From: JBGTCD01 sp041749015 | GTDB lineage: Bacteria; Bacteroidota; Bacteroidia; Cytophagales; Cyclobacteriaceae | Direction: 5' to 3' | Length of the DNA: 18,051 nucleotides | Assembly (NCBI GenBank): GCA_041749015.1 | Contig: JBGTCD010000118.1 | Coordinates: 1-18,051 of the forward strand | Shown: in pieces, positions 1-7,049 of the stretch | Position numbering within the stretch: position 1 is the stretch's first letter | How the letters are laid out: each line of letters starts with the position of its first letter | Notes under the pieces: model-generated | The model's database searches: none | Seen by the model: only the letters and a program-made list of their open reading frames with translations | Told to the model about the DNA's origin: nothing | Program-made: the position numbers and the translations under genes

Positions 1-2
1 AT

Positions 3-761
3 ATGTATATCAGAATGCCTAATAATTTGTATAGAAATAAAGTCAATGAATATCTGGATAGGATGTTTATGCCACATCCTGATACCATCACCCACGCCAT
101 TAATGAGATGGTTTCAAAAGCCAAAAAAAATCCTGAGACCTACAAATACCTGGTATGGACCGTCACCATCAAGTACCAGCAGCCTGAGATCATGGGGCTT
201 GACGAGGTATTCGTAAATATTTATGATCAGTATTTTGCTACCGGAGAAATGGATTATTGGGCCAATGCCACCTTAAATAAGAATCTAAAAGAAAGAGCGG
301 ATCAACTCCGTAAAAGCCTTATTGGAAAAACAGCCGCTAATCTGATAATGCAGGATGAAAACCTCAACAAAAAGGAGCTGTACCAAATAAAAAATAAGTA
401 CACCATCTTATATTTTTATGACCCTGATTGCGGATTCTGTAAGAAGGAAACTCCCAGGCTTAAGTCATTTTATGAAAATACCAAATTTGATGTAGAAGTC
501 TTCGCAGTCTGTACAGATACTTCCCTGACCAATATGAAAAAATATATCCAACAGGAAAATCTGGATTGGGTGAATGTGAATGGCCCCAGGAGCTATAAAG
601 GACATTATAAAGAAGATTATGATGCTTTGACCACGCCAACCATTTTTGTTTTGGATGAAAAGAAAAAGATCATAGCCAAAAAACTTGGGGCAGAACGGCT
701 GGAGGAATTTCTCTCCAGTCATGAAAAAATGCTGGCCCGGAAAGAGGAAGGGACACCATAG
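3..761 (+). CDS. Thioredoxin-fold (TlpA/DUF5106-like) protein, 5'-truncated
   Basis: The reading frame is already open at the window edge, so these 252 residues are probably only the C-terminal part of a larger protein; the ATG at position 3 need not be the start. Residues 1-105 are an alpha-helical region of the kind found before the redoxin domain in Bacteroidota two-part proteins (DUF4369/DUF5106 plus thioredoxin). From about residue 107 a thioredoxin fold follows: a hydrophobic strand TILYFYD, the redox motif CGFC (residues 143-146, context DPDCGFCKKETP), and the cis-proline strand TTPTIFVLD (Pro 212). Such proteins act in the periplasm or are anchored at the membrane as thiol-disulfide reductases. 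No signal peptide can be seen because the N-terminus is missing. No convincing terminator follows the TAG stop. The fold is near certain; the substrate is unknown. Confidence 0.85.
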   Translation: MYIRMPNNLYRNKVNEYLDRMFMPHPDTITHAINEMVSKAKKNPETYKYLVWTVTIKYQQPEIMGLDEVFVNIYDQYFATGEMDYWANATLNKNLKERADQLRKSLIGKTAANLIMQDENLNKKELYQIKNKYTILYFYDPDCGFCKKETPRLKSFYENTKFDVEVFAVCTDTSLTNMKKYIQQENLDWVNVNGPRSYKGHYKEDYDALTTPTIFVLDEKKKIIAKKLGAERLEEFLSSHEKMLARKEEGTP

Positions 762-801
762 AAAATTTGGTCTTGGGTTTCCCGTAAGCCTGCGGGACAG
801 G

Positions 802-819
802 TGAAACTCAGGACAGCGC
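802..819. repeat. 18-bp direct repeat, left copy (flanks the toxin-antitoxin pair)
   Basis: TGAAACTCAGGACAGCGC occurs here and again, identically, at 1381-1398. The last base is also the last base of the toxin stop codon, so the two copies bracket the toxin-antitoxin module almost exactly. Only this core is shared; the flanks differ. Confidence 0.75.
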
Positions 820-1109
820 TACAATTCGCCTGGATTTTTCAGGTTTGCCCATACCCGTAATATATTGATAAACTTATCATCAAAGGTGTAAAAAATAGTT
901 GTTTGTGGTGAGAGCTGATACTCTTTAGTTCCCGGCTTCCGTAATGAGTCCTTTTGTCGATATGGCGCCTTTTTGATATTCTCCAGGCACTCTTCCAGGC
1001 GAGTAAAAAAAATACGGACCTCTTTCTCTGTCCAATTATGCTCCAGGCGCTCCATGATTTCATCTAAACCTTCATTGGCTTCATCGGACCAGACGACCTC
1101 TAAAGCCAT
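819..1109 (-). CDS. RelE/ParE-family toxin
   Basis: A 96-residue protein of the RelE/ParE superfamily, whose members are either mRNA-cleaving ribosome-dependent RNases or gyrase inhibitors. Visible family features are the N-terminal strand (MALEVVWSDEA), the helical hairpin with the NWTEKEVRIFF segment, the basic stretch YRQKDSLRKPGTKEYQLSPQ, then the strand pair TTIFYTF and INILRVWANLKNP ending near the C-terminus, as in Bacteroidota members that end WDNRQNP. The length is typical. The start ATG lies inside the last codons of the upstream antitoxin gene (10-bp overlap), the usual arrangement for a translationally coupled antitoxin-toxin pair. Whether it targets mRNA or gyrase cannot be read from the sequence, and the classical RelE catalytic residues are not obvious. 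The pair stands between a + strand thioredoxin gene and the end of the ilv-leu operon, so it is probably an acquired insert. Confidence 0.85.
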   Translation of the reverse strand: MALEVVWSDEANEGLDEIMERLEHNWTEKEVRIFFTRLEECLENIKKAPYRQKDSLRKPGTKEYQLSPQTTIFYTFDDKFINILRVWANLKNPGEL

Positions 1110-1297
1110 TTCTCGTATTTCTTTCTCACTTCATTATGCGGGGTGACCTGGCCTTCTTTAACCTGTTGTAATGCCCGGTCCAATGAAGTTGATAACTCTG
1201 ATTCCCTTTCGAGGAACATTTCAATATTGTCGAGCTCATTCTCATTGAAACGCATGACCCGCTCTATCAAGTGGTATTTTCTTGCTTCAATATCCAT
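1100..1297 (-). CDS. Antitoxin of the RelE/ParE-type pair
   Basis: A 65-residue, highly charged, largely helical protein directly upstream of the toxin gene and overlapping it by 10 bp (antitoxin TAG stop inside the first toxin codons). The N-terminus (MDIEARKYHLIERVMRFNE) resembles short Bacteroidota antitoxins that begin 'MDI..K..LIE'. The C-terminus (GQVTPHNEVRKKYEKWL) has the amphipathic segment typical of the toxin-binding tail. It should neutralise the toxin by direct binding and probably represses the operon. A 9-bp inverted repeat lies immediately upstream of its ATG and would suit an autoregulatory operator. No specific DNA-binding domain (RHH, HTH, Phd) is clear in so short a protein, so the assignment leans on gene order, overlap and the tail sequence. 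Confidence 0.8.
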   Translation of the reverse strand: MDIEARKYHLIERVMRFNENELDNIEMFLERESELSTSLDRALQQVKEGQVTPHNEVRKKYEKWL

Positions 1298-1328
1298 AAT
1301 TACAAAGAAACGATAAATTTTTGTAATT
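1298..1328 (-). promoter_or_regulatory. Inverted repeat before the antitoxin gene, candidate operator
   Basis: AATTACAAA (1298-1306) and its exact complement TTTGTAATT (1320-1328) are separated by 13 bp. The repeat begins on the base next to the antitoxin ATG, which is where toxin-antitoxin complexes commonly bind to repress their own operon. The AT-rich spacer contains promoter-like sequence but no unambiguous TAnnTTTG box. The operator role is inferred. Confidence 0.45.
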
Positions 1329-1368
1329 GATTCAACTCCCGCTATCCTATAATGGCGCGGAAGTAAAA

Positions 1369-1395
1369 CTGTCCAGAGTTTGAAACTCAGGACAG
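1369..1395. repeat. Near-perfect 27-bp palindrome (hairpin) at the right flank of the toxin-antitoxin pair
   Basis: CTGTCCaGAGTTT (1369-1381) pairs with AAACTCaGGACAG (1383-1395) around a single central G, with 12 of 13 pairs matching (one A-A mismatch). Its right half is part of the 18-bp repeat copy at 1381-1398. The left copy at 802 does not have the matching left arm. There is no U-tract, so it is not an obvious terminator. It could be the end of a small mobile element or REP-like sequence. Confidence 0.6.
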
Positions 1396-1398
1396 CGC
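1381..1398. repeat. 18-bp direct repeat, right copy
   Basis: Identical to 802-819 (TGAAACTCAGGACAGCGC). The interval between the copies contains the toxin, the antitoxin and their presumed promoter, and nothing else recognisable. Confidence 0.75.
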
Positions 1399-1410
1399 AA
1401 TTGTAAGGAA

Positions 1411-1440
1411 TTTAAAAGCCCCGGTCACATTGCCGGGGCA
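1411..1440 (-). terminator. Intrinsic terminator of the ilv-leu operon
   Basis: Read on the minus strand, GCCCCGG and CCGGGGC form a 7-bp GC-rich stem around an 8-nt loop (1418-1424 with 1433-1439), followed by TTTTAAATT. It lies 36 bp beyond the leuA stop codon and should end transcription of the whole operon. Read on the plus strand there is no comparable T-run. Confidence 0.8.
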
Positions 1441-1475
1441 TTCACACTCAACCTTAATAGAGAAAAAATGACCGG

Positions 1476-2636
1476 TTATCTATCCAGAACCGGCACGCTG
1501 GATACCAGAGTGATCAGATCTTCATCATGCACCATTTTTTTCTCATCGGCTATGACCAGGAAATTTTCATAGAGGTGGTTAAGGCTTTCCTTATCAGGGG
1601 AATAGCCTAACAGTTCCAGGCGGTGCTTCAAAGCAGCCCGCCCACTTCTGGCTGTAAGCACAATAGAGGAGGAGGCCATCCCAACTGCTGCCGGGTCTAT
1701 GATCTCGTAATTCTCAGCATTTTTCAAAAATCCATCCTGGTGAATCCCTGATGAATGGGCAAAAGCATTAGCACCCACTATGGCCTTATTTGGCTGTACA
1801 GGCATGCGCATCATCTCAGATACCATTTTACTTAATGCCCCTATCCGCTCAGATATTATACCGGTATGAAATCCAATATCCTTATGGGTGTCAAAAATCA
1901 TGGCTACTTCTTCTAAAGAGGTATTGCCAGCCCGCTCTCCTATCCCATTGATGGTGACCTCAGCCTGGCGTGCTCCTGCCTGAAGCCCTGCTATGGTGTT
2001 GGCAGTGGCCAGACCCAGATCATTATGGCAATGCACTGAAACAATGGCCTGGTCAATATTCTTGACGTGCTCAAAAAGATACCCGATCCTTTTTCCATAA
2101 AGGTCAGGCAGGCAATAACCGGTGGTATCTGGAATATTGACTACATCTGCACCTGCTTCGATGACACCCTCGACCAACCGGGCGAGGAAATCAAGATCGG
2201 CCCTACCGGCATCCTCTGCATAAAATTCTACCTCTACCCCCTTCGATTTTGCATATTCCACCGCCCAGACACCTCTTTCTAAAACCTCCTCTCGGGTACT
2301 ATTGAATTTATGCCGGATATGGATATCAGAGGCTCCAATTCCTGTATGAATCCTGCCATTCCTGGCATATCTCAGAGACTCACCTGCCACATCAATATCT
2401 TCTTTCCTGGCTCTGGTAAGCGCACAAACGACAGGAGTTTTCACTGCTTTGGAAATTTCAATTACCGAAAGAAAATCACCGGGACTCGAAATGGGAAAAC
2501 CCGCCTCAATAACATCTACTCCAAGCTGCTCAAGGGCTCTGGCAATGGTAATCTTTTCCTCAGTACCTAATTGACAACCGGGAACCTGCTCTCCGTCTCT
2601 CAGGGTAGTATCGAATATTTGAATTTTCTGACTCAT
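1476..2636 (-). CDS. leuA: 2-isopropylmalate synthase, short form without regulatory domain
   Basis: Condenses acetyl-CoA with 2-ketoisovalerate, the first committed step of leucine synthesis. The TIM barrel carries the family signatures: DTTLRDGEQVPG (residues 9-20, catalytic Arg13 and metal-binding Asp14), the metal ligands in HCHNDLG (202-208), and NGIGERAGN (230-238). The linker subdomain begins around FAHSSGIHQDGFLK (292-305). The protein ends at residue 386, whereas classical LeuA is about 500-520 residues with a C-terminal leucine-binding dimer domain. That domain is absent here, and the stop is followed by the operon terminator, not by a frameshifted remnant. This is the last gene of the operon, 27 bp after leuB. 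Homocitrate or citramalate synthase are alternatives for short proteins of this family, but the full leuBCD context and the isopropylmalate-type motifs favour LeuA. Confidence 0.93.
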   Translation of the reverse strand: MSQKIQIFDTTLRDGEQVPGCQLGTEEKITIARALEQLGVDVIEAGFPISSPGDFLSVIEISKAVKTPVVCALTRARKEDIDVAGESLRYARNGRIHTGIGASDIHIRHKFNSTREEVLERGVWAVEYAKSKGVEVEFYAEDAGRADLDFLARLVEGVIEAGADVVNIPDTTGYCLPDLYGKRIGYLFEHVKNIDQAIVSVHCHNDLGLATANTIAGLQAGARQAEVTINGIGERAGNTSLEEVAMIFDTHKDIGFHTGIISERIGALSKMVSEMMRMPVQPNKAIVGANAFAHSSGIHQDGFLKNAENYEIIDPAAVGMASSSIVLTARSGRAALKHRLELLGYSPDKESLNHLYENFLVIADEKKMVHDEDLITLVSSVPVLDR

Positions 2637-2663
2637 ATCGTTTAATTTTTATTGTCAAATATT

Positions 2664-3764
2664 TTATGAATTATGGGTAGCTGTCACCAAGGCCACTATC
2701 TTCTCCATTACCTTCTTACCCATAGCATCCGTACCCAGTATTTTTTCTTCAGGGGTATGCTTCCCTGCAATGTCGATGGTGCGATATCCATCTTTCAGTA
2801 CCTGCTCTACAGCATGTATTACAGCATTGGACTCCTCCTTTAATCCAAAGGAGATATCAAGCAGTAAGGCTACAGATAGGATTGAAGCCAAAGGATTGGC
2901 CACCCCCTTACCGGTGATGTCATGGGCACTGCCATGAATTGGTTCATAAACACCCACCTGATCTCCGATTGAAGCAGAAGCCAGCATGCCCATGGAACCC
3001 GCGATCTGGGAGGCTTCGTCAGTAAGAATGTCACCAAAAATATTACCGGTGAGTACCACATCGAAATGCCTGGGATTTTGTACCAACTTCATGGCTGCGG
3101 CATCGATAAACATATGCTCTACGGCCACATCGTGATACTGCCTGGCTACTTCCTGCACTACTGACCGCCAGAGTCTTGAGCTTTCAAGCACATTGGCCTT
3201 GTCAACAGAGGTCAGCCTTTTGCTTCTGGTGCGGGCAGCCTGAAAGGCCATATGGGCGATTCTCTCAACCTCGTACTTGCTGTAGATCATGGTATCCCAA
3301 GCCGTGTCACCACCGTCTTTCCTCCCCCGTTCTCCAAAATATACATCACCGGTAAGCTCTCTGAAAAACAGAATATCAGCCCCTTTGAGAATCTCAGGCT
3401 TAATACTCGAAGCATCCAAAAGCTCGTCAAAAAGCTTGATGGGTCTCAGGTTGGCATAGAGCCCTAGCTCTTTCCTCATTTTAAGGAGGCCTTGCTCAGG
3501 TCTTACCTTCAGGTTGGGATCATCATCATATTTGGGATGGCCCACTGCCCCGAAAAGTACCGCATCTGAAGATTTCATTGCTTCAAGGGTGGCATCTGGG
3601 AGTGGGTTGCCAGTGGCTAGAATGGCTTCATGACCAATGAGGGCCTCTTCATATTCAAAGTGATGGTCAAAAACTTCTGCAACCTTCGTCAGGATCGCTT
3701 TGCCTGCGTTGGTAACCTCCTTTCCTATACCATCACCGGGTAAAACCACAATTTTCTTTTTCAT
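2664..3764 (-). CDS. leuB: 3-isopropylmalate dehydrogenase
   Basis: Oxidatively decarboxylates 3-isopropylmalate with NAD+, the third leucine-specific step. Counting from the ATG at 3764 the protein has 366 residues, close to the usual size. It shows the N-terminal strand KKKIVVLPGDGIG, the LRP substrate residues (106-108), RELTGD-YFGERGR (135-147), TSVDKANVL (185-193), the metal-binding strand LTGNIFGDILTDEAS (238-252) and GVYEPIHGSAHDITGKGVANP in two adjoining parts (271-291). I chose the ATG at 3764 over an in-frame ATG at 3806 because the longer form would run 36 bp into leuD, adds 14 residues with no family similarity, and the chosen ATG sits 4 bp after the leuD stop. leuA follows after 27 bp. 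Confidence 0.96.
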   Translation of the reverse strand: MKKKIVVLPGDGIGKEVTNAGKAILTKVAEVFDHHFEYEEALIGHEAILATGNPLPDATLEAMKSSDAVLFGAVGHPKYDDDPNLKVRPEQGLLKMRKELGLYANLRPIKLFDELLDASSIKPEILKGADILFFRELTGDVYFGERGRKDGGDTAWDTMIYSKYEVERIAHMAFQAARTRSKRLTSVDKANVLESSRLWRSVVQEVARQYHDVAVEHMFIDAAAMKLVQNPRHFDVVLTGNIFGDILTDEASQIAGSMGMLASASIGDQVGVYEPIHGSAHDITGKGVANPLASILSVALLLDISFGLKEESNAVIHAVEQVLKDGYRTIDIAGKHTPEEKILGTDAMGKKVMEKIVALVTATHNS

Positions 3765-3768
3765 ATTT

Positions 3769-4359
3769 TCAATATTGTTTGGCATCAAATTTTCTGATCT
3801 CTTCATCCAGGCTAAGGAGATAATCTATATCGCTGTAGCCGTTGATCATACATTCTTTTTTATAGGGATTGATTTCAAAATTCTCTTTAGTCCCATTAGG
3901 AAGCCGGATCTCCTGAGCCGGAAGGTCCACCTCGATTATCGTGTTGGGATCCGTCTGCACCATATCAATGGCCGCCTTGAGGAAGCCAGGCGTCACCTGT
4001 ACCGGCAACAGGGCATTATTCAGGGCGTTATTTCTAAATATATCAGCAAAGAAGCTGGATACCACTACTCTGAAACCATAGTCAAATAATGCCCATGCCG
4101 CATGCTCGCGACTGCTGCCGCTCCCAAAATTCTTTCCTGCCAGAAGTATCTTGCCTTCGTAGGCAGGATCGTTGAGGATAAAATCCTTTCTCGCCTGCCC
4201 GTCATCATCATAGCGCCAGTCGCGAAACAGGTTTTCACCAAAACCCTCCCTGGTAGTGGCCTTAAGAAATCTGGCCGGAATGATCTGGTCAGTGTCTATA
4301 TTTTCGGCAGGCATCGGTACTGCTCTGCTTTTCAGTATGGTGAATTTTTCCTTTTCCAT
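3769..4359 (-). CDS. leuD: 3-isopropylmalate dehydratase small subunit
   Basis: The small subunit of isopropylmalate isomerase, which with LeuC converts 2- to 3-isopropylmalate. It has 196 residues, the usual length. Signatures are the N-terminal PAENIDTDQIIPARFLK (residues 17-33) and the aconitase swivelling-domain motif NFGSGSSREHA (77-87), which shapes the substrate pocket. The gene starts 3 bp after the leuC stop and ends 4 bp before leuB, consistent with translation from one polycistronic message. Nothing unusual is seen. Confidence 0.96.
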   Translation of the reverse strand: MEKEKFTILKSRAVPMPAENIDTDQIIPARFLKATTREGFGENLFRDWRYDDDGQARKDFILNDPAYEGKILLAGKNFGSGSSREHAAWALFDYGFRVVVSSFFADIFRNNALNNALLPVQVTPGFLKAAIDMVQTDPNTIIEVDLPAQEIRLPNGTKENFEINPYKKECMINGYSDIDYLLSLDEEIRKFDAKQY

Positions 4360-4362
4360 GAT

Positions 4363-5769
4363 CTAAACTAATGCTCTTACATCCGTAATCTTACCTGTGA
4401 TAGCCGCAGCTGCCGCCATCAGCGGGCTGGCCAGGAAAGTCCTGGAATGCGGCCCCTGTCTGCCTTCAAAATTCCTATTAGAAGTGCTGATACAATATTT
4501 GCCCTGGGGCACTTTGTCCTCATTCATGCCAAGACAAGCTGAGCACCCAGGCTCTCTGAGCTCAAATCCGGATGCTTTAAATATCAGATCAAGCCCCTCC
4601 TTCCGGGCCTGCTCTTTCACCTGTCTGGATCCGGGAATTACCCACACTTCCACATTTGAAGCTTTTTGTTTGCCCTTTACTATATCAGCAACAAGCCTGA
4701 GGTCCTCTATTCTGGCATTGGTGCAGCTGCCAATAAACACATAGTCTACAGCTTTGCCCAGCAAAGACTGTCCCTCCAGTAATCCCATATATTCCAGAGA
4801 TTTTTTGAGGTTGGCCTTGTCGGCTATATCTTCCAGTTCTTCTTCTGTAGGGATTCTGTCAGTGACTTTAATGCCCATGCCGGGGTTGGTTCCGTAGGTC
4901 AGCATGGGTGCTATATCTTCGGCATCAAAACGAAGAACTTTATCGTACACTGCGCTTTCATCACTGGCTAGTTCCTGCCATTCTTTAACCCTTGCATCAT
5001 AATCCTTGCCCTGAGGGGCAAATTTTCGACCCTTGATATAATCAAAAGTGGTCTGATCAGGTGCTATCAATCCGCCTCTGGCACCCATTTCAATACTCAT
5101 ATTGCAGATGGTCATCCGGGCTTCCATCGACAGTTTCCGAATGGTATCACCGGCATACTCCACAAAATATCCGGTAGCCCCGGAAGCTGAGATTCTTGAA
5201 ATGATATAAAGAATTATATCTTTGGAAAGCACCCCTTTGCCCAGATCACCATTGATCTCGATCAGCATTTTATTAGGCTTGTATTGAAGTATACACTGGG
5301 TAGCCAAAACCTGCTCTACCTCACTGGTGCCGATACCAAAAGCAATATTGCCAAAAGCACCATGGGTGGAGGTATGACTATCGCCACACACTATCGTCAT
5401 ACCAGGAAGGGTAAGGCCCAACTCAGGCCCTATGATGTGTACAATACCCTGGAAGGGATGGCCCAGGTCATACAAGGTGACGCCAAAATTTTCACAGTTT
5501 TTCCTTAAGGTCTCAACCTGAAATCTGGATAATGCCTCTTTGATGGGTAAATGCTGGTCTTTGGTAGGGACATTATGATCGGCTGTAGCTGTAGTCCGGG
5601 CAGGATTGAATACCTTCAAACCTCTTTTCTTCAATCCATCAAAAGCCTGGGGGCTGGTGACTTCATGAATGAAGTGACGGTCAATAAATAGGGCATCGGG
5701 ATATCCCGCTCTACTTTTGACCACGTGGGCATCCCAGATCTTGTCAAATATTGTCTTTGGTGCATTCAT
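4363..5769 (-). CDS. leuC: 3-isopropylmalate dehydratase large subunit
   Basis: The catalytic [4Fe-4S] subunit of isopropylmalate isomerase, an aconitase-family enzyme. From the ATG at 5769 it has 468 residues, matching the family. The cluster ligands are Cys349 in FIGSCTNARIEDLR and Cys409 and Cys412 in GCSACLGMNEDK. Other hallmarks are DKIWDAHVV near the N-terminus, the TADHNVPT segment, and the catalytic loop GDSHTSTHGAFG (129-140). The frame also has a TTG at 5793 overlapping the ilvA stop, but the homologous part begins at MNAPKTIFDKIWDAHVV, so the ATG, 20 bp after ilvA, is preferred. It must assemble with LeuD, encoded immediately downstream. Confidence 0.96.
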   Translation of the reverse strand: MNAPKTIFDKIWDAHVVKSRAGYPDALFIDRHFIHEVTSPQAFDGLKKRGLKVFNPARTTATADHNVPTKDQHLPIKEALSRFQVETLRKNCENFGVTLYDLGHPFQGIVHIIGPELGLTLPGMTIVCGDSHTSTHGAFGNIAFGIGTSEVEQVLATQCILQYKPNKMLIEINGDLGKGVLSKDIILYIISRISASGATGYFVEYAGDTIRKLSMEARMTICNMSIEMGARGGLIAPDQTTFDYIKGRKFAPQGKDYDARVKEWQELASDESAVYDKVLRFDAEDIAPMLTYGTNPGMGIKVTDRIPTEEELEDIADKANLKKSLEYMGLLEGQSLLGKAVDYVFIGSCTNARIEDLRLVADIVKGKQKASNVEVWVIPGSRQVKEQARKEGLDLIFKASGFELREPGCSACLGMNEDKVPQGKYCISTSNRNFEGRQGPHSRTFLASPLMAAAAAITGKITDVRALV

Positions 5770-5789
5770 ACTTTTTGTCAATAATCTGG

Positions 5790-7046
5790 TCAAACAAGGT
5801 ATTCAAATAGATTTTCATCAGGGTTTACCATGGTATAATTGATTTTTTGTGCGTCCATCCTGGAAATTAGGGCTTCAAAATCTTTTTGATCCTTTACCTC
5901 AATTCCAATCAGTGCAGGACCCGTTTCTTTGTTATGCTTTTTGATAAATTCAAACCTTACAATGTCATCCTCCGGGCCAAGGGTGTCGTTCACAAACTCC
6001 TTCAAGGCTCCCGGCCGCTGTACAAACCGCACTATAAAATAATGCTTAAGACCTTCATATAAGAGTGATCGCTCTTTGATCTCCTGCATACGGTCAATAT
6101 CATTATTGCCCCCACTTAGCACACAAACCACCCTTTTACCCTTTATTTCCTTGGAGTAGTGATCCAGGGCTGCTATGGACAATGCCCCCGCTGGCTCTGC
6201 GATAATAGCATCCTGGGTATACAGGGAGATGATGGTGGTGCTTACCTTACCTTCGGGTACCAGGTGCATATCATCAATGATATCCTTACAATAAGCAAAG
6301 GTGAGGTCTCCCACCCTTTTCACTGAAGCACCATCCACAAAATTGGCAATTTCATCAAGCAATACCGGATGCCCGGCCTCCAGGGCTTTGGTCATGGAAG
6401 GGGCCCCTTTTGGCTCTACCCCTATTATTTTGGTTTCAGGAGAATATTGTCGGAAATACTGCCCTACCCCGGAGCAAAGACCACCGCCTCCGACAGGAAG
6501 GAAAAGATAATCCACATCATCGATCTCCTCTAGAATCTCAATGCCTACTGTAGCCTGACCCTCGATTACCTTTTTGTGATCAAAAGGGGGTATAAAAACT
6601 CTGTCATGGCTTTCGGTATAGGCACGGGCCTCCTGCTGACAAGCATCAAAAGTATCCCCGGTAAGCACAATCTCAATATGATCCCCACCAAAAATCTTTA
6701 CCTGATTGATTTTTTGCTTAGGCGTGACTGAAGGCATGAAAATTACCCCATTGATATCAAGGAGCTTACAGGACATGGCTACCCCCTGAGCATGGTTGCC
6801 CGCGCTGGCGCATACTACACCACGGGCACGGTCTGCTTCAGAAAGGCTTTGGATTAGATTATATGCCCCCCTGATTTTGTACGACCTTACCACCTGCAAA
6901 TCCTCTCTTTTGAGATACAGTTGGCATCCATATTTTTCAGAAAGATTCCTATTATATTGAAGTGGGGTCTTGAATACCACCGGCTTCAATATTTCATGGG
7001 CCTTCCTAAAATCAAGAGTGTCAGTATGGGGCACCACAGCTTCCAT
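5790..7046 (-). CDS. ilvA: Threonine deaminase (threonine ammonia-lyase) with one ACT-like domain
   Basis: A PLP enzyme that converts threonine to 2-ketobutyrate and ammonia, the entry to isoleucine synthesis. Its 418 residues match the single-regulatory-domain form of the family, shorter than the E. coli enzyme. The PLP Schiff-base lysine is Lys57 in SYKIRGAYN. Substrate and cofactor loops are SAGNHAQG (81-88), GGGGL (186-190) and SGGNND (311-316). The C-terminal segment from about 335 (HYFIVRFVQRPGALKEF...) to 416 is the ACT-like domain that in relatives senses isoleucine and valine. It lies between ilvC (3-bp gap) and leuC, so isoleucine entry is co-transcribed with the shared enzymes. The pathway context and this domain argue for the biosynthetic enzyme rather than catabolic TdcB. 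Confidence 0.95.
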   Translation of the reverse strand: MEAVVPHTDTLDFRKAHEILKPVVFKTPLQYNRNLSEKYGCQLYLKREDLQVVRSYKIRGAYNLIQSLSEADRARGVVCASAGNHAQGVAMSCKLLDINGVIFMPSVTPKQKINQVKIFGGDHIEIVLTGDTFDACQQEARAYTESHDRVFIPPFDHKKVIEGQATVGIEILEEIDDVDYLFLPVGGGGLCSGVGQYFRQYSPETKIIGVEPKGAPSMTKALEAGHPVLLDEIANFVDGASVKRVGDLTFAYCKDIIDDMHLVPEGKVSTTIISLYTQDAIIAEPAGALSIAALDHYSKEIKGKRVVCVLSGGNNDIDRMQEIKERSLLYEGLKHYFIVRFVQRPGALKEFVNDTLGPEDDIVRFEFIKKHNKETGPALIGIEVKDQKDFEALISRMDAQKINYTMVNPDENLFEYLV

Positions 7047-7049
7047 GGA

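Noticed and set aside
781..796. Possible terminator after the thioredoxin gene (CCCG ... CGGG)
   Set aside because: Only a 4-bp stem with an 8-nt loop and no T-run on either strand.
3765..3806. Upstream ATG for leuB giving 14 extra residues
   Set aside because: It overlaps leuD by 36 bp and the added residues do not resemble any LeuB N-terminus; MKKKIVVLPGDGIG is the standard beginning.
3700..4089. Open frame of 129 codons on the + strand
   Set aside because: Antisense to the leuB start and leuD; its product is low-complexity with no recognisable domain, and both genes opposite are complete.
5770..5793. TTG start for leuC overlapping the ilvA stop
   Set aside because: The family N-terminus starts at MNAPKTIFDKIWDAHVV, and an ATG is available at 5769.
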